Positions 1 to 9,528 are shown, counted from the stretch's first letter. The stretch: DNA of 64,000 nucleotides from Risungbinella massiliensis (GCF_000942395.1 NZ_LN812103.1:157000-220999); one strand, 5' to 3'. A program made the numbers and translations. The notes: generated from the letters alone by a model not told the origin.

Positions 1-50
1 CGATGGTACTTGGACCGCAGGGTCCTGGGAGAGTAGGTCATTGCCAGGCA
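1..50 (+). rRNA. rrf: 5S ribosomal RNA, 3' end (partial)
   Basis: The first 50 bases read like the 3' third of a Gram-positive 5S rRNA: a GATGGTAC..GGACC..GGGTCC hairpin arm, then GAGAGTAGG and the closing GCCAGGC strand. The 5' part lies outside the window, so this is the end of an rRNA operon. A terminator follows at once. Confidence 0.85.
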
Positions 51-54
51 AACC

Positions 55-98
55 AAAAACCACTTAGTTGCTACTTCGGTAGCCTAAGTGGTTTTTTT
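55..98 (+). terminator. rRNA operon terminator
   Basis: AACCACTTAG pairs with CTAAGTGGTT. Inside it, GCTAC and GTAGC form a second stem around a TTCG-type loop, and a run of seven T follows. It directly follows the 5S gene. Confidence 0.9.
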
Positions 99-281
99 GT
101 ATTGATAAAATAAGCAGACACACGTAAACAACTTAGGGTTACTAGAAGTAGAACAGAGTTCAAACCTTAATGTAAAGATAAAAACATATAAGTTAAAGAT
201 GGGAAATTTTTAAATCTAAATAGGGCTTGTTCGGTTTTAAAAGAAAAAAATATTTAAAAAAAGATAATGTAAGCGGTTTAA

Positions 282-298
282 TGTAACTTTTCCTCACA
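282..298 (+). promoter_or_regulatory. GlnR/TnrA box upstream of amt
   Basis: TGTAACTTTTCCTCACA matches the Bacillus GlnR/TnrA consensus TGTNA-N7-TNACA at every defined position. It lies about 90 bases before the ammonium transporter start. An adjoining AT palindrome at 298-313 (ATTACAATATTGTAAT) may be a second site or part of the promoter. Nitrogen-limitation control is inferred from the match and from the gene it precedes. Confidence 0.75.
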
Positions 299-387
299 TT
301 ACAATATTGTAATTTGCAAAACCATCGTGATATTATAGCTAATAACAAATTATATGTTAGAAAAACTGACATAAGAGGTGGGGCATA

Positions 388-1662
388 ATGAATCAAGTCA
401 TGGTGGACTCTTTTTGGATCTTTTTCTGTGCAGTTTTGGTTATTATGATGCAGGCAGGGTTTGCTTTGTTAGAAGCTGGTTCTGCTAGAATGAAAAATGC
501 TGGTCATATTGCCGCTAAACAATTACTTAGTTTTTCCATAGCAGCAATTGCTTTTTGGGCTGTAGGGTATGGATTTATTTTCGGAGAGGGAAAATGGATT
601 GGAATGGAAGGATGGTTTTTGAAAGGATTAGGAAGTGATGGAGAAGTTCCTGTCGAAATCAACTTTTTATTTCAATTTGCTTTTGCCGCAGTTTCATTAG
701 CAATCGCTTGGGGTGGATTTGCAGAACGCGCTAAATTGAGTGTATACCTCTGGTTTGGATTACTTTTTACTGCTTTCGTATATCCTTTAGTAGGGCATTG
801 GGTTTGGGGTTCAGAAGGATGGTTACATGAACTTGGAAAACAAGATTTTGCAGGTTCTACTGTCGTCCATTTACAAGGTGGAGTTGCAGCAATTGTTGCT
901 ACAATCCTTTTGAAACCACGTGTTGGCAAGTTTAATGCAGATAAGACTCCAAATATGATTCCGGGTCATAACCAAGTCTATTCTGTATTAGGTACTCTAT
1001 TAATTTGGATTGGTTGGTTCGGGTTTAATCCAGGTAGCACTTTAACAGTACAAGATGGATTTTTCGGTTATGTAGCCCTTACTACGAATTTAGCTGCCGG
1101 TGCTGGAGCACTTGGATCTGTTTTAATGGTGCAATTTTTGTTAAAACGTATTGAGGTTCCATATATCGTAAATGGAGTGTTAAGTGGACTCGTAGCGATT
1201 ACTGCAGCTTGTGCGTTTGTGGAAGCTTGGGCAGCGGTATTAATAGGATTTATTGCAGGAGCAATTACTGTTGCTAGCTCTATTTGGATAGAAAAACTCG
1301 GTGTAGATGATCCGATCTATGCATTCTCTGTTCATGGTGTAGCAGGGATTTGGGGAACTCTTTCAACAGGGTTATTTGCAACACCAGAACTTGTAGAGAA
1401 AGTAGGAATAGGTCAGGCCGGTCTTTTCTATGGTGGTGGTTTACAGCAGTTAGGAGTTCAAGCATTAGGAATTCTAGTAACCATACTATATGTCGGTGTG
1501 GCAACCTTCGTCTTGTTATTAGCGATCAAAAAACTAGGAGGTCTACGAGTTACAGACGAAGAAGAAGAAATTGGGCTTGATCTATCAGAACATGGTGGTT
1601 ATGGATATCCAGAACAAATTACTCTACCAGTATCTATTCAGTCCAAAAAAGAGGCTAGTTAA
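388..1662 (+). CDS. amtB: Ammonium transporter (Amt/AmtB family)
   Basis: Integral membrane channel that takes up ammonium/ammonia. At 424 residues it has the usual Amt length and about eleven hydrophobic segments. Family motifs are visible: an N-terminal FALLEAGSAR stretch, DFAGSTVVHLQGG (pore aspartate and first pore histidine, about residue 155), GWFGFNPGS, and HGVAGIWG with the second pore histidine near residue 315. GAGGTGG precedes the ATG by a normal distance. No glnK/PII gene follows, unlike the usual amtB-glnK pair; the next features are a terminator and a tRNA. The upstream GlnR/TnrA box suggests induction under nitrogen limitation. In B. subtilis this family is called NrgA/AmtB. 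Confidence 0.95.
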   Translation: MNQVMVDSFWIFFCAVLVIMMQAGFALLEAGSARMKNAGHIAAKQLLSFSIAAIAFWAVGYGFIFGEGKWIGMEGWFLKGLGSDGEVPVEINFLFQFAFAAVSLAIAWGGFAERAKLSVYLWFGLLFTAFVYPLVGHWVWGSEGWLHELGKQDFAGSTVVHLQGGVAAIVATILLKPRVGKFNADKTPNMIPGHNQVYSVLGTLLIWIGWFGFNPGSTLTVQDGFFGYVALTTNLAAGAGALGSVLMVQFLLKRIEVPYIVNGVLSGLVAITAACAFVEAWAAVLIGFIAGAITVASSIWIEKLGVDDPIYAFSVHGVAGIWGTLSTGLFATPELVEKVGIGQAGLFYGGGLQQLGVQALGILVTILYVGVATFVLLLAIKKLGGLRVTDEEEEIGLDLSEHGGYGYPEQITLPVSIQSKKEAS

Positions 1663-1690
1663 AAACTAATAAGCAATAGCATAGCGAATA

Positions 1691-1738
1691 CCAAATAAGG
1701 GACAAAGGTAATAGTGGTCCCTTATTTGGAGTGTTTTA
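1691..1738 (+). terminator. Terminator after amt
   Basis: A 13-bp stem (CCAAATAAGGGAC / GTCCCTTATTTGG) with a 13-base loop, followed by AGTGTTTT. Confidence 0.8.
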
Positions 1739-1770
1739 ATAAGAATAGCTTTTAAATTTTCAAAGCATAC

Positions 1771-1799
1771 TTGACAGAAAGTAAGAGTCTAATTATAAT
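1771..1799 (+). promoter_or_regulatory. Sigma-A promoter of tRNA-Thr
   Basis: TTGACA and TATAAT, both perfect, separated by 17 bases. The tRNA begins 29 bases downstream of the -10 box. Confidence 0.9.
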
Positions 1800-1828
1800 A
1801 GTTATGTTTTTAATTGTTTTCTATATTT

Positions 1829-1901
1829 GCTGGTGTAGCTCAGCTGGTAGAGCACTTCACTCGTAATGAAGGGGTCGCAGGTTCGAGTCCTGTCTCCAGC
1901 A
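1829..1901 (+). tRNA. tRNA-Thr (anticodon CGT)
   Basis: A complete 73-base cloverleaf. The acceptor GCTGGTG/CTCCAGC has one mismatch, the D arm is GCTC..GAGC, the anticodon stem is CTTCA/TGAAG with loop CTCGTAA, and the T arm is GCAGG-TTCGAGT-CCTGT. The anticodon CGT reads ACG. The discriminator base is A, and CCA is not encoded. Confidence 0.95.
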
Positions 1902-1906
1902 TTTTC

Positions 1907-1950
1907 AATAAGATCTCTTTCGTATTAGGGCGAATGAGATCTTATTTTAT
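1907..1950 (+). terminator. Terminator after tRNA-Thr
   Basis: AATAAGATCTCTTTCG pairs with CGAATGAGATCTTATT (one mismatch), followed by TTATTTT. It lies six bases after the tRNA. Confidence 0.8.
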
Positions 1951-2622
1951 TTTGGATTTAATTCTGATAAGTTTGAAATATATTTGGCGTTTTGGTATGA
2001 TTTTATTGAAAAGAATTATAGAGGCAATGCAGATGGAAATGGATTGGAAAGCGAACAAATTTTTCTAATTTTGAAAGATCCAATTGCATAGTAAGAGATC
2101 TGATCGATCTCTTTTTTGTTATATCAAAATGGAAAATATTTATATACATAAAATAAATGCTATGTTGTTTATTCTTATGTATTTGTTCCTCTAGACTTTT
2201 TTGGAGTAGAAAGATTAGAGGATAAAAATATTAATTCTAATGTGGTTATTTTAAATGTAACCGCATACAAACAATTTATATAATGATTATTTTCATAAAA
2301 ACGTAATTAAGTGAACTTGGTAAAAAAATACTCTTTACAAATTAAACAAATTTAAGTTAAATTTATTACAATACTAATTCACAGTATCTATATCAAATTG
2401 TCTAAATATATTTACATAAATAAAAAGTAGACAATCAAGTTTGGCTTGCTCTGGTTTTTTTGTACGAGCATCCCAACTTCATTGATATATTAGTACATGT
2501 GTATTAGGTTTATCAGGCAGGATGAATGGCTAGTCATTCATTCCGGGCATGTCGGATTTGTCATATTATTTTGGTTTCAGGTTTCAACTAATCTACACAC
2601 TAGCTTAAAGGGGGAAATGGCA
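1951..2622. other. AT-rich intergenic region upstream of oppA
   Basis: No convincing gene. It contains a small terminator-like inverted repeat at 2092-2118 (AGAGATC / GATCTCT plus six T), a long very AT-rich stretch at 2120-2450, and the probable oppA leader. A possible weak promoter is TTGTAC-17-TGATAT near 2459-2487. A FadR-like palindrome sits at 2523-2540. Confidence 0.5.
2523..2540 (+). promoter_or_regulatory. FadR-like operator upstream of oppA
   Basis: TGAATGGCTAGTCATTCA differs at one position from the Bacillus FadR consensus TGAATGAMTANTCATTCA. It lies 83 bases before the oppA start codon, probably in the transcribed leader. A second, near-perfect box precedes fadN in this window at 51382. 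Binding is inferred from sequence only. Confidence 0.5.
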
Positions 2623-4245
2623 ATGAAGAAACGCAAGTTAGCATCGTTTCTTTCGCTGACGTTAGTTGCAAGTTTAGTACTATCTGCCTGTAACTTTGGA
2701 GGCACTGATAGTGCTTCAGGCGCTAAGAACCAAACATTAGTAATGACTGAGAGTGCTGAGCCACCAAACTTGGATAGCGCAAAGTCTACTGATAATGCCT
2801 CTTTTAAAGTATTGAACAACGTAATGGAAGGTCTCTATCGCCTAGACAAAGATCAAATCCCACAACCAGGTATCGCTTCTGGTGTAGAAATTAGCCCTGA
2901 TAAACTGGTTTATACTTTTAAACTTCGTGACGCAAAGTGGAGCGATGGGGTACCTGTGAGAGCGCACGATTACGAGTATTCTTGGAAACGTGCTTTGGAC
3001 CCTGCTACTGCTTCTGAGTATGCGTATATTTTAGAGCCAGTCAAAAATGCTACTGAGTACAATGCTGGAAAAGCGAACAAAGAAGATGTAGGTGTCAAAG
3101 CATTAGATGACAAAACTCTTCAAGTAACGCTTAAAGCTCCAACTCCTTATTTCTTAGGACTTCTTTCTTTCCCAACTTACTTGCCACAACGTCAAGATAT
3201 TGTAGAAAAATTTGGTGACAAATTTGCTCTAGAGGCTGCAAACAACGTTTACAATGGTCCATTCAAATTGACTGCATGGAACCATAACCAAAACTATGTA
3301 TTGGAAAAGAACGAGAACTATTGGGATGCTGCTAATGTGAAGCTAAACAAAGTGGACACGAAAATCTTGAAAGATTCTCAAGCAGTTCTTAATTCCTACC
3401 AAACTGGTCAAGTACACTTTGGATTCATGAGTGGAGACTTTGCTCAGAAGTTTAAGAGTGATAAAGAAGCAGGTATTTTCGTAGAGGCTTCCTCTTGGTA
3501 CCTTGAGTTCAACCAAACTAAGCCTTTCTTCCAAAACAAAAAGATTCGTCAAGCGATTAACTTAGCAATTGATAAAAATTCATATGCGAATGGTGTATTG
3601 AAAGATGGTTCGATCCCTGCTGGTGGATTAACTCCTCCTCAACTCAAAGCAAACGGGAATGATCCAAACCAAAAATTCCGTGAAGTATTTCCTGCTGAAC
3701 CACAATTTAACCCAACAGAAGCGAAAAAACTGTTTGAAGAAGGTCTAAAAGAGCTTGGTCTAACACAAGCACCAGCAATCGAGTATGTTGCGGATGATAC
3801 TACCAACTCCAAACGCCAAATGGAGTTTGTGAAAGAAGAACTTCGTAAAAATCTTGGAATCGAAATTACCCTTACACCAGTACCTTTCAAACAACGTCTT
3901 GAGCGTGGTAGAACACAACAGTTTGACATCCTAGGTTCTGGTTGGGGTGCTGACTATGATGATCCAATGACTTACATTGATCTCTTCGTCACAGGTCAAA
4001 GCTATAACCGTGGTAAATGGTCTAACAAAGAATACGATGCACTTGTTCAAAAATCCAAAAACAACGCTAACTTCCAAGAGCGTATGGAAGATATGGCGAA
4101 AGCAGAAAAAATCTTGATAGATGAGTCTGGAATTGCACCTCTTTACTACCGTAGCCGTGTATACCTCTTGAAACCTGAAGTACAAGGTTTGGTATTCCAC
4201 TCCTTCGGTGGAGAAGTAAGTTACAAGTGGGCTACTATCAAGTAA
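2623..4245 (+). CDS. oppA: Oligopeptide ABC transporter substrate-binding lipoprotein
   Basis: Extracellular peptide receptor of the Opp importer (SBP_bac_5 family, about 540 residues). The start is placed at the ATG eight bases after AAAGGGGG. A longer reading frame exists upstream, but it would add a non-signal extension. The N-terminus is a lipoprotein signal: MKKRK, a hydrophobic core, then the lipobox LSAC with the lipidated cysteine near residue 23. Family features include a DNASFKVLNNVMEGLYR region, KWSDGVPVRAHDYEYSWKR, and a C-terminal GSGWGADYDDPMTYIDLF stretch. It is the first gene of oppABCDF. A strong hairpin separates it from oppB and probably lets oppA be expressed above the rest. 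Confidence 0.93.
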   Translation: MKKRKLASFLSLTLVASLVLSACNFGGTDSASGAKNQTLVMTESAEPPNLDSAKSTDNASFKVLNNVMEGLYRLDKDQIPQPGIASGVEISPDKLVYTFKLRDAKWSDGVPVRAHDYEYSWKRALDPATASEYAYILEPVKNATEYNAGKANKEDVGVKALDDKTLQVTLKAPTPYFLGLLSFPTYLPQRQDIVEKFGDKFALEAANNVYNGPFKLTAWNHNQNYVLEKNENYWDAANVKLNKVDTKILKDSQAVLNSYQTGQVHFGFMSGDFAQKFKSDKEAGIFVEASSWYLEFNQTKPFFQNKKIRQAINLAIDKNSYANGVLKDGSIPAGGLTPPQLKANGNDPNQKFREVFPAEPQFNPTEAKKLFEEGLKELGLTQAPAIEYVADDTTNSKRQMEFVKEELRKNLGIEITLTPVPFKQRLERGRTQQFDILGSGWGADYDDPMTYIDLFVTGQSYNRGKWSNKEYDALVQKSKNNANFQERMEDMAKAEKILIDESGIAPLYYRSRVYLLKPEVQGLVFHSFGGEVSYKWATIK

Positions 4246-4261
4246 GAGAAAATCGATACAC

Positions 4262-4295
4262 AGAAGGTATATATCACCTCTGATATATACCTTCT
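4262..4295 (+). terminator. Hairpin between oppA and oppB
   Basis: Perfect 15-bp stem (AGAAGGTATATATCA / TGATATATACCTTCT) with a CCTC loop, followed by CTTTCT and not by a clean U-tract. It is probably a partial terminator or an mRNA-stabilising stem that raises oppA levels relative to oppBCDF. Confidence 0.7.
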
Positions 4296-4335
4296 CTTTC
4301 TATTCGTAACTGGTATTGAAAGGAAGTGATAGGAT

Positions 4336-5265
4336 ATGACACGTTATATACTAAAACGTCTTACGTTAATGATTGTCACACTACTCATTATTATCACCGC
4401 TACCTTCTTCCTAATGCATAGCCTTCCAGGAACTCCTTTAAAAAATGAAGAGAAGTTACCAGCAGCGATTCGCGAACAAATTATGGCCACATATGGATTG
4501 GATCAACCAGTTTATGTACAGTACTTCAAATTTCTAGGAAAGTTGTTGCAAGGTGATTTAGGAAAATCACTTAGTTATGATGGCAGATCCGTAACAGAGA
4601 TGCTAATGGAAGGTTTCTCTGCTTCTGCTTTTATTGGAGCCCAAGCGATTCTTTTTGGTGTAACTATTGGACTTGTGTTAGGTGTGCTTGCTGCCTTTAA
4701 GAGAAATAGCTGGGTTGATAGTTTGGCAACAGGAACTGCCGTTTTCGGCGTTTCGATACCTAACTTTATCTTGGCTGGGTTGCTCTCTTATTGGATTGGA
4801 GTTAAGTTGCGTTGGTTGCCACCAAATCTTTGGGGTGAGTATCAACATACTATCTTACCTTCCTTGGCACTTTCGGTTGTAGTTATCGCTCAAATCTCTC
4901 GTTATATTCGTACCGAAATGGTAGAAGTGCTAGAGCAAGATTACATGCGTACTGCAAAAGCAAAGGGTATTAGCCGTGGAGCAGTCTTAGTGAAACATGC
5001 TTTACGTAACGCTCTTATTCCAGCGGTAACCGTTATGGGTCCGTTAGCAATTAATATCATTACAGGTTCTCTTGTTGTGGAAAGTATTTTTGGGGTACCT
5101 GGTATGGGGAGTTTATTCGTAGAATCAATTAAAGTAAATGACTATACCTTAATTATGGGGACGACCATCTTCTATAGTGTTCTAATTATTGCTGCAATCT
5201 TTATTGTAGATTTACTATACGGATTAATTGACCCACGGATTCGTATCACAGGAGTAAAGGAGTGA
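4336..5265 (+). CDS. oppB: Oligopeptide ABC transporter permease OppB
   Basis: Inner-membrane permease of the Opp/Dpp family, 309 residues, with six predicted membrane spans. N-terminal MTRYILKRLTLMIVTLLIII is the typical first span. The EAA loop that contacts the ATPases is visible near residues 200-220 (YMRTAKAKGISRGAVLVKHA). The PGMGSLFVESI segment and the C-terminal DPRIRI are conserved in the family. Start ATG follows GGAAGTGAT. The next gene begins five bases after its end. Confidence 0.95.
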   Translation: MTRYILKRLTLMIVTLLIIITATFFLMHSLPGTPLKNEEKLPAAIREQIMATYGLDQPVYVQYFKFLGKLLQGDLGKSLSYDGRSVTEMLMEGFSASAFIGAQAILFGVTIGLVLGVLAAFKRNSWVDSLATGTAVFGVSIPNFILAGLLSYWIGVKLRWLPPNLWGEYQHTILPSLALSVVVIAQISRYIRTEMVEVLEQDYMRTAKAKGISRGAVLVKHALRNALIPAVTVMGPLAINIITGSLVVESIFGVPGMGSLFVESIKVNDYTLIMGTTIFYSVLIIAAIFIVDLLYGLIDPRIRITGVKE

Positions 5266-5269
5266 TCTC

Positions 5270-6196
5270 ATGAGCATGCAAAAATCATATGACGCTGAGC
5301 TGTTTCAACCAATTGGAGCTTCGACCAAACGTGCAGAGCATCTAAATCGTGAACCTCTTACTTACTGGCAAGATGCTTGGTTACGGTTTCGTCAGAACAA
5401 GGGAGCTTTAGTAGGGATTGTTCTACTACTTGTAATTAGTGCCCTAGCCATTTTTGGACCAATGATGAATAGCTACGATTGGCAAACACAAGATATTCCA
5501 AATTCTAATCTAGAATCTGCTGGAGATCATTACTTTGGTACGGATCACTTTGGACGAGATCTCTGGCAACGTACTTGGTATGGTGCCAAGGTTTCACTAC
5601 AGATTGCGTTTCTTGCAGCATTTCTTGATATTGTAATCGGAGTCACATTGGGCGGTATCTCTGGATATTTTGGTGGTCGAATTGATAATATCATTCAACG
5701 TTTCATTGAAATTATTTATACGATCCCAAATCTTATCATCATCATTTTAATGTTGATTTGGTTAGAGCCCGGTATTTTGCCTATTGCATTAGCACTTGCG
5801 ATAACAGGTTGGGTACCGATGGCGCGGATTGTACGAGCACAGATGATGAAACTTCGTTCACAAGAATATGTACTAGCGGCACGTACTCTTGGTGCTAGTC
5901 ATAAAAGAATTATTATTAAACATTTAATCCCGAATGTTATCGGACCTATTATTATTGCTGTAACGTTTGCTATTCCATCTGCTATCTTCTTCGAGGCGTT
6001 CTTAAGCTTTATCGGATTAGGGATTCGTCCACCAGAAGCGAGCCTTGGGGTATTGGTAAACGAAGGATACAACTACTTGCAACTATTCCCACACGTTTTA
6101 TTCTGGCCAGCACTTGTTCTATCGCTGATCATGCTGGCGTTTAACTTAGTAGGAGACGGACTACGAGATGCACTCGATCCAAGAATGAAGAAATAG
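5270..6196 (+). CDS. oppC: Oligopeptide ABC transporter permease OppC
   Basis: Second permease, 308 residues. It has the OppC N-terminal cytoplasmic extension (about 40 residues) and a FGTDHFGRDLWQRTWYGAKVS motif split around residue 95-115. The EAA loop (YVLAARTLGASHKRIIIKHL) lies near residue 205. The C-terminus GDGLRDALDPRMKK is typical. The ATG follows AAAGGAGTGATCTC, which overlaps the end of oppB. It pairs with OppB to form the peptide channel. Confidence 0.95.
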   Translation: MSMQKSYDAELFQPIGASTKRAEHLNREPLTYWQDAWLRFRQNKGALVGIVLLLVISALAIFGPMMNSYDWQTQDIPNSNLESAGDHYFGTDHFGRDLWQRTWYGAKVSLQIAFLAAFLDIVIGVTLGGISGYFGGRIDNIIQRFIEIIYTIPNLIIIILMLIWLEPGILPIALALAITGWVPMARIVRAQMMKLRSQEYVLAARTLGASHKRIIIKHLIPNVIGPIIIAVTFAIPSAIFFEAFLSFIGLGIRPPEASLGVLVNEGYNYLQLFPHVLFWPALVLSLIMLAFNLVGDGLRDALDPRMKK

Positions 6197-6208
6197 GGGG
6201 ATCACAGT

Positions 6209-7228
6209 ATGAGTAAAATTTTAGATGTACGAGATCTTCACGTTTCTTTCCATACCTATAGTGGAGAAGTGAAAGCAGTACGTGGAGTGAGCTTTGATGT
6301 AGAAAAAGGAGAAACCCTCGCAATTGTAGGAGAGTCTGGTTGTGGAAAGAGTGTTACTTCTCAAGCGATCATGAAGTTGATTTTGACCCCTCCAGGTGAA
6401 TATAAAGAAGGTCAAATACTTTACCAAGGCAAGGATATTGTTCCAATGTCTGAAAAGGAATTGGAAAAAATTCGTGGTAAAGAGATCGCGATGATTTTCC
6501 AAGATCCGATGACATCGCTTAACCCAACGATGACAGTAGGAAGTCAAATCGTCGAAGGGGTTATAAAACATCAGAAAGTCTCTAGAGCAGAAGCAAAGAA
6601 AAAAGCAGTTGAAATGCTCAAGTTAGTAGGGATTCCTAGCCCTGAGTCTAGATTTAATCAATATCCACATCAATTTAGTGGTGGAATGCGTCAACGTGCC
6701 ATGATCGCAATTGCACTATCCTGTAATCCAAATTTGTTGATTGCCGATGAGCCAACAACAGCTTTGGACGTAACGATTCAGGCGCAGATTATGGACTTAA
6801 TGAAATCCCTTCAAGACAAATTGGGGACTTCTATTATCTTGATTACTCACGATCTTGGTGTAGTCGCGGAGACTGCCGACCGAGTAGTCGTTATGTACGC
6901 TGGAAAAGTAGTAGAGACTGGCAAAATCAATGAGATTTTTAAAGAACCACGTCACCCATATACATGGGGACTGATGAACTCTATGCCGAAATTGAATCAA
7001 GATCGAAATCAAGAACTGGAACCAATCCCAGGATCTCCTCCTGATTTACTCGCTCCTCCTAAAGGATGCGCTTTTGCTGCACGTTGTAAACATGCGATGA
7101 AGATTTGTCAAGAGATCGATCCAGATGTAACCCAAATCAATGAGTCACATAGCGTAGCTTGTTGGTTAGAGCATCCAATGGCAAAAACACATCGTGAATC
7201 AGCAGTGGCAGGAGGCGAAACCGTATGA
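6209..7228 (+). CDS. oppD: Oligopeptide ABC transporter ATPase OppD
   Basis: Cytoplasmic ATPase of the Opp importer, 339 residues. Walker A is GESGCGKS near residue 42, the Q-loop is FQDPMTSLNP, the signature is FSGGMRQRAMIA, Walker B is LLIADEPTTALD and the switch histidine is in ITHDLGV. The C-terminal oligopeptide-transporter extension contains the Fe-S-type cysteines seen in this subfamily (CAFAARCKHAMKICQ ... CW). It overlaps oppF by four bases (ATGA), implying coupled translation. Confidence 0.95.
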   Translation: MSKILDVRDLHVSFHTYSGEVKAVRGVSFDVEKGETLAIVGESGCGKSVTSQAIMKLILTPPGEYKEGQILYQGKDIVPMSEKELEKIRGKEIAMIFQDPMTSLNPTMTVGSQIVEGVIKHQKVSRAEAKKKAVEMLKLVGIPSPESRFNQYPHQFSGGMRQRAMIAIALSCNPNLLIADEPTTALDVTIQAQIMDLMKSLQDKLGTSIILITHDLGVVAETADRVVVMYAGKVVETGKINEIFKEPRHPYTWGLMNSMPKLNQDRNQELEPIPGSPPDLLAPPKGCAFAARCKHAMKICQEIDPDVTQINESHSVACWLEHPMAKTHRESAVAGGETV

Positions 7229-8196
7229 GCTCAGTAGCGACTAAAGATCCGATCTTGAGTGTAAAAAATGTAAAAAAACACTTTCAAGTAAGTAGCAAAC
7301 AGATGTTAAAAGCGGTAGATGGTGTCAGTTTTGATGTATATCCAGGTGAAACATTAGGTCTAGTAGGAGAATCTGGATGTGGGAAATCTACCGTTGGACG
7401 TACACTAATTCGTTTATATAGTGCAACTTCTGGTGAAGTTCACTACAAAGGTGAAAATGTCCATCAATTAAAAGGAAAATCCCTAAACCAGTTCCACCGC
7501 AGTATGCAAATGATCTTCCAAGATCCATATGCCTCTTTGAATCCACGGATGAAAGTAGTAGATATCATTGCGGAAGGAATGGATATCCATGGATTGGAAA
7601 GTGGGAAAAAACGGTATGAACGGGTAGTAGAATTATTAGAAGTAGTTGGCTTAAACGAGAGCCATGCAACTCGTTTTCCACATGAGTTTTCAGGTGGCCA
7701 ACGTCAGCGGATTGGTATCGCACGTGCACTGGCAGTGAAACCAGATTTCATCATTGCGGATGAACCGATCTCTGCACTGGATGTATCTGTACAAGCGCAA
7801 GTAGTTAACTTAATGAAAAGGCTTCAAAGAGAACGTGGTCTCACCTATCTTTTCATTGCTCACGATCTTTCCATGGTAAAGTACATTAGTGATCGAGTTG
7901 GTGTTATGTATTTGGGGAATATGGTTGAGTTAGCAGAAAGCGACAAGGTATATAGTGATCCGCTTCATCCATATACTCAAGCGCTACTGTCTGCTGTACC
8001 GATTCCAGATCCAGCGACTAAACATGAACGTGAACGGATTATTCTTCAAGGGGATGTACCAAGCCCAATCGATCCTCCAAGTGGTTGTAAATTTCGTACT
8101 CGTTGTCCGCAAGCGAAGGAGATCTGTGCTAGTGCGATCCCAGAGTGGAAAGAGGTAAAAGAGAACCACTTTGTCGCTTGTCATCTATATAATTAA
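7225..8196 (+). CDS. oppF: Oligopeptide ABC transporter ATPase OppF
   Basis: Second ATPase of the importer, 323 residues. Walker A is GESGCGKS, the Q-loop is [11 protein letters not shown], the signature is [15 protein letters not shown], Walker B is [12 protein letters not shown] and the switch histidine is in IAHDLSM. The C-terminal [14 protein letters not shown] segment is the OppF counterpart of the OppD cysteine motif. It is the last gene of the operon and a terminator follows directly. Confidence 0.95.
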   Translation: MSSVATKDPILSVKNVKKHFQVSSKQMLKAVDGVSFDVYPGETLGLVGESGCGKSTVGRTLIRLYSATSGEVHYKGENVHQLKGKSLNQFHRSMQMIFQDPYASLNPRMKVVDIIAEGMDIHGLESGKKRYERVVELLEVVGLNESHATRFPHEFSGGQRQRIGIARALAVKPDFIIADEPISALDVSVQAQVVNLMKRLQRERGLTYLFIAHDLSMVKYISDRVGVMYLGNMVELAESDKVYSDPLHPYTQALLSAVPIPDPATKHERERIILQGDVPSPIDPPSGCKFRTRCPQAKEICASAIPEWKEVKENHFVACHLYN

Positions 8197-8206
8197 TCTA
8201 CTCATT

Positions 8207-8236
8207 AACCGCTTCTATCAGAGGCGGTTTTTTCTT
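8207..8236 (+). terminator. Terminator of the opp operon
   Basis: A 10-bp stem AACCGCTTCT / AGAGGCGGTT with an ATC loop and a T run. A near-identical terminator follows ald at 9501. Confidence 0.9.
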
Positions 8237-8356
8237 TTGCACAGAAACGTAAAGAAGTTTGAATTGTTATGCTTACTTGGCAAGCATAGATTTACGATTA
8301 ATATGGGATTCTATGCAGTGAATGTTATCTTTGTATTTAATCCAGGAGGAACTATA

Positions 8357-9472
8357 ATGCGTATTGGAATACCTAAAGAGATTAAAAACAATGAAAACCG
8401 TGTAGCAATTACACCTGCAGGAGTTGTCTCTCTCGTATCCCAAGGACATGAGGTGTATGTAGAACGTGATGCAGGGACTGGTTCTGGGTTTCGTAACGAG
8501 GAGTATCAACAAGCAGGAGCGATTATTGTAGAGTCTGCTAAAGAGGCATGGTCGATGGAAATGGTTATGAAGGTAAAGGAACCATTACCAAGTGAATATG
8601 ACTATTTTTACGAGGGACTGATTCTGTTTACTTATTTGCATCTAGCAGCAGAACCAGAATTGACGAACGCATTAATGGAGAAAAAAGTGATAGCTATTGC
8701 CTACGAGACGATCCAACTAGCCAATCGCTCTCTGCCGCTTCTCACACCGATGAGTGAAGTTGCAGGTCGTATGTCTGCTCAAATTGGAGCACAGTTTTTA
8801 GAAAAATTTGAGGGCGGAAAAGGGATTTTGCTTGGTGGAGTACCGGGGGTAAAACGCGGTAAGGTAGCTATTATTGGTGGAGGAGTAGCAGGTACCAATG
8901 CTGCAAAAATTGCAGTAGGTTTGGGAGCAGATGTCACCATTATTGATTTGAACCCAGATCGTTTACGTCAATTAGATGATATTTTTGGCTATCAAGTTCG
9001 AACATTGATGTCCAATCCATTTAATATTGCTGAGGTAGTACGAGAATCAGACTTGGTAATTGGTGCTGTGTTGATTCCAGGGGCCAAAGCGCCAAAGCTT
9101 GTTTCAGAAGAGATGATCAAATCGATGGAAGCAGGCTCCGTTTTGGTTGATATCGCAATTGACCAAGGTGGGATTTTTGAAACAACCGATCGAGTGACAA
9201 CACATAGTGATCCAACTTATGTAAAACATGGTGTAGTTCATTATGCAGTGGCCAATATGCCAGGTGCGGTACCAAGAACGTCCACTTTTGCTCTTACTAA
9301 TGTTACAGTTCCCTATGCCGTGCAAATTGCGAATAATGGATACCAAGCAGCAGCTCTTGCTAATCCTGCTTTGTTGTTAGGTATCAATACTTTAGGTGGG
9401 TATGTAACGTATCAAGCGGTTGCTGAGTCACTTCAGCTACCTTATCAGGATATCCAAAGCTTATTGCGATAA
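8357..9472 (+). CDS. ald: Alanine dehydrogenase
   Basis: NAD-dependent L-alanine dehydrogenase (alanine to pyruvate plus ammonia), 371 residues. The ATG at 8357 has AGGAGG upstream and gives the family N-terminus [20 protein letters not shown]. The longer upstream frame is not needed. Catalytic and binding landmarks are [11 protein letters not shown] (substrate lysine), [12 protein letters not shown] (histidine near residue 95), the Rossmann motif [18 protein letters not shown] near residue 175, and [11 protein letters not shown]. It lies between the opp operon and tRNA-Ala, with its own terminator. In spore formers this enzyme supports growth on alanine and sporulation. Confidence 0.96.
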   Translation: MRIGIPKEIKNNENRVAITPAGVVSLVSQGHEVYVERDAGTGSGFRNEEYQQAGAIIVESAKEAWSMEMVMKVKEPLPSEYDYFYEGLILFTYLHLAAEPELTNALMEKKVIAIAYETIQLANRSLPLLTPMSEVAGRMSAQIGAQFLEKFEGGKGILLGGVPGVKRGKVAIIGGGVAGTNAAKIAVGLGADVTIIDLNPDRLRQLDDIFGYQVRTLMSNPFNIAEVVRESDLVIGAVLIPGAKAPKLVSEEMIKSMEAGSVLVDIAIDQGGIFETTDRVTTHSDPTYVKHGVVHYAVANMPGAVPRTSTFALTNVTVPYAVQIANNGYQAAALANPALLLGINTLGGYVTYQAVAESLQLPYQDIQSLLR

Positions 9473-9500
9473 GATATTAAAATAGAATTGTTTAGATTTC

Positions 9501-9527
9501 ACCGCTTCTTATCAGAGGCGGTTTTTT
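9501..9527 (+). terminator. Terminator after ald
   Basis: ACCGCTTCT-TATC-AGAGGCGGT and six T. Its sequence is almost the same as the opp terminator at 8207. Confidence 0.9.
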
Positions 9528-9528
9528 C

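Noticed and set aside
1814-2068. 84-codon frame reading VAQLVEHFTRNEGVAGSSPV
   Set aside because: It is the translation of the tRNA-Thr gene itself, a common false call.
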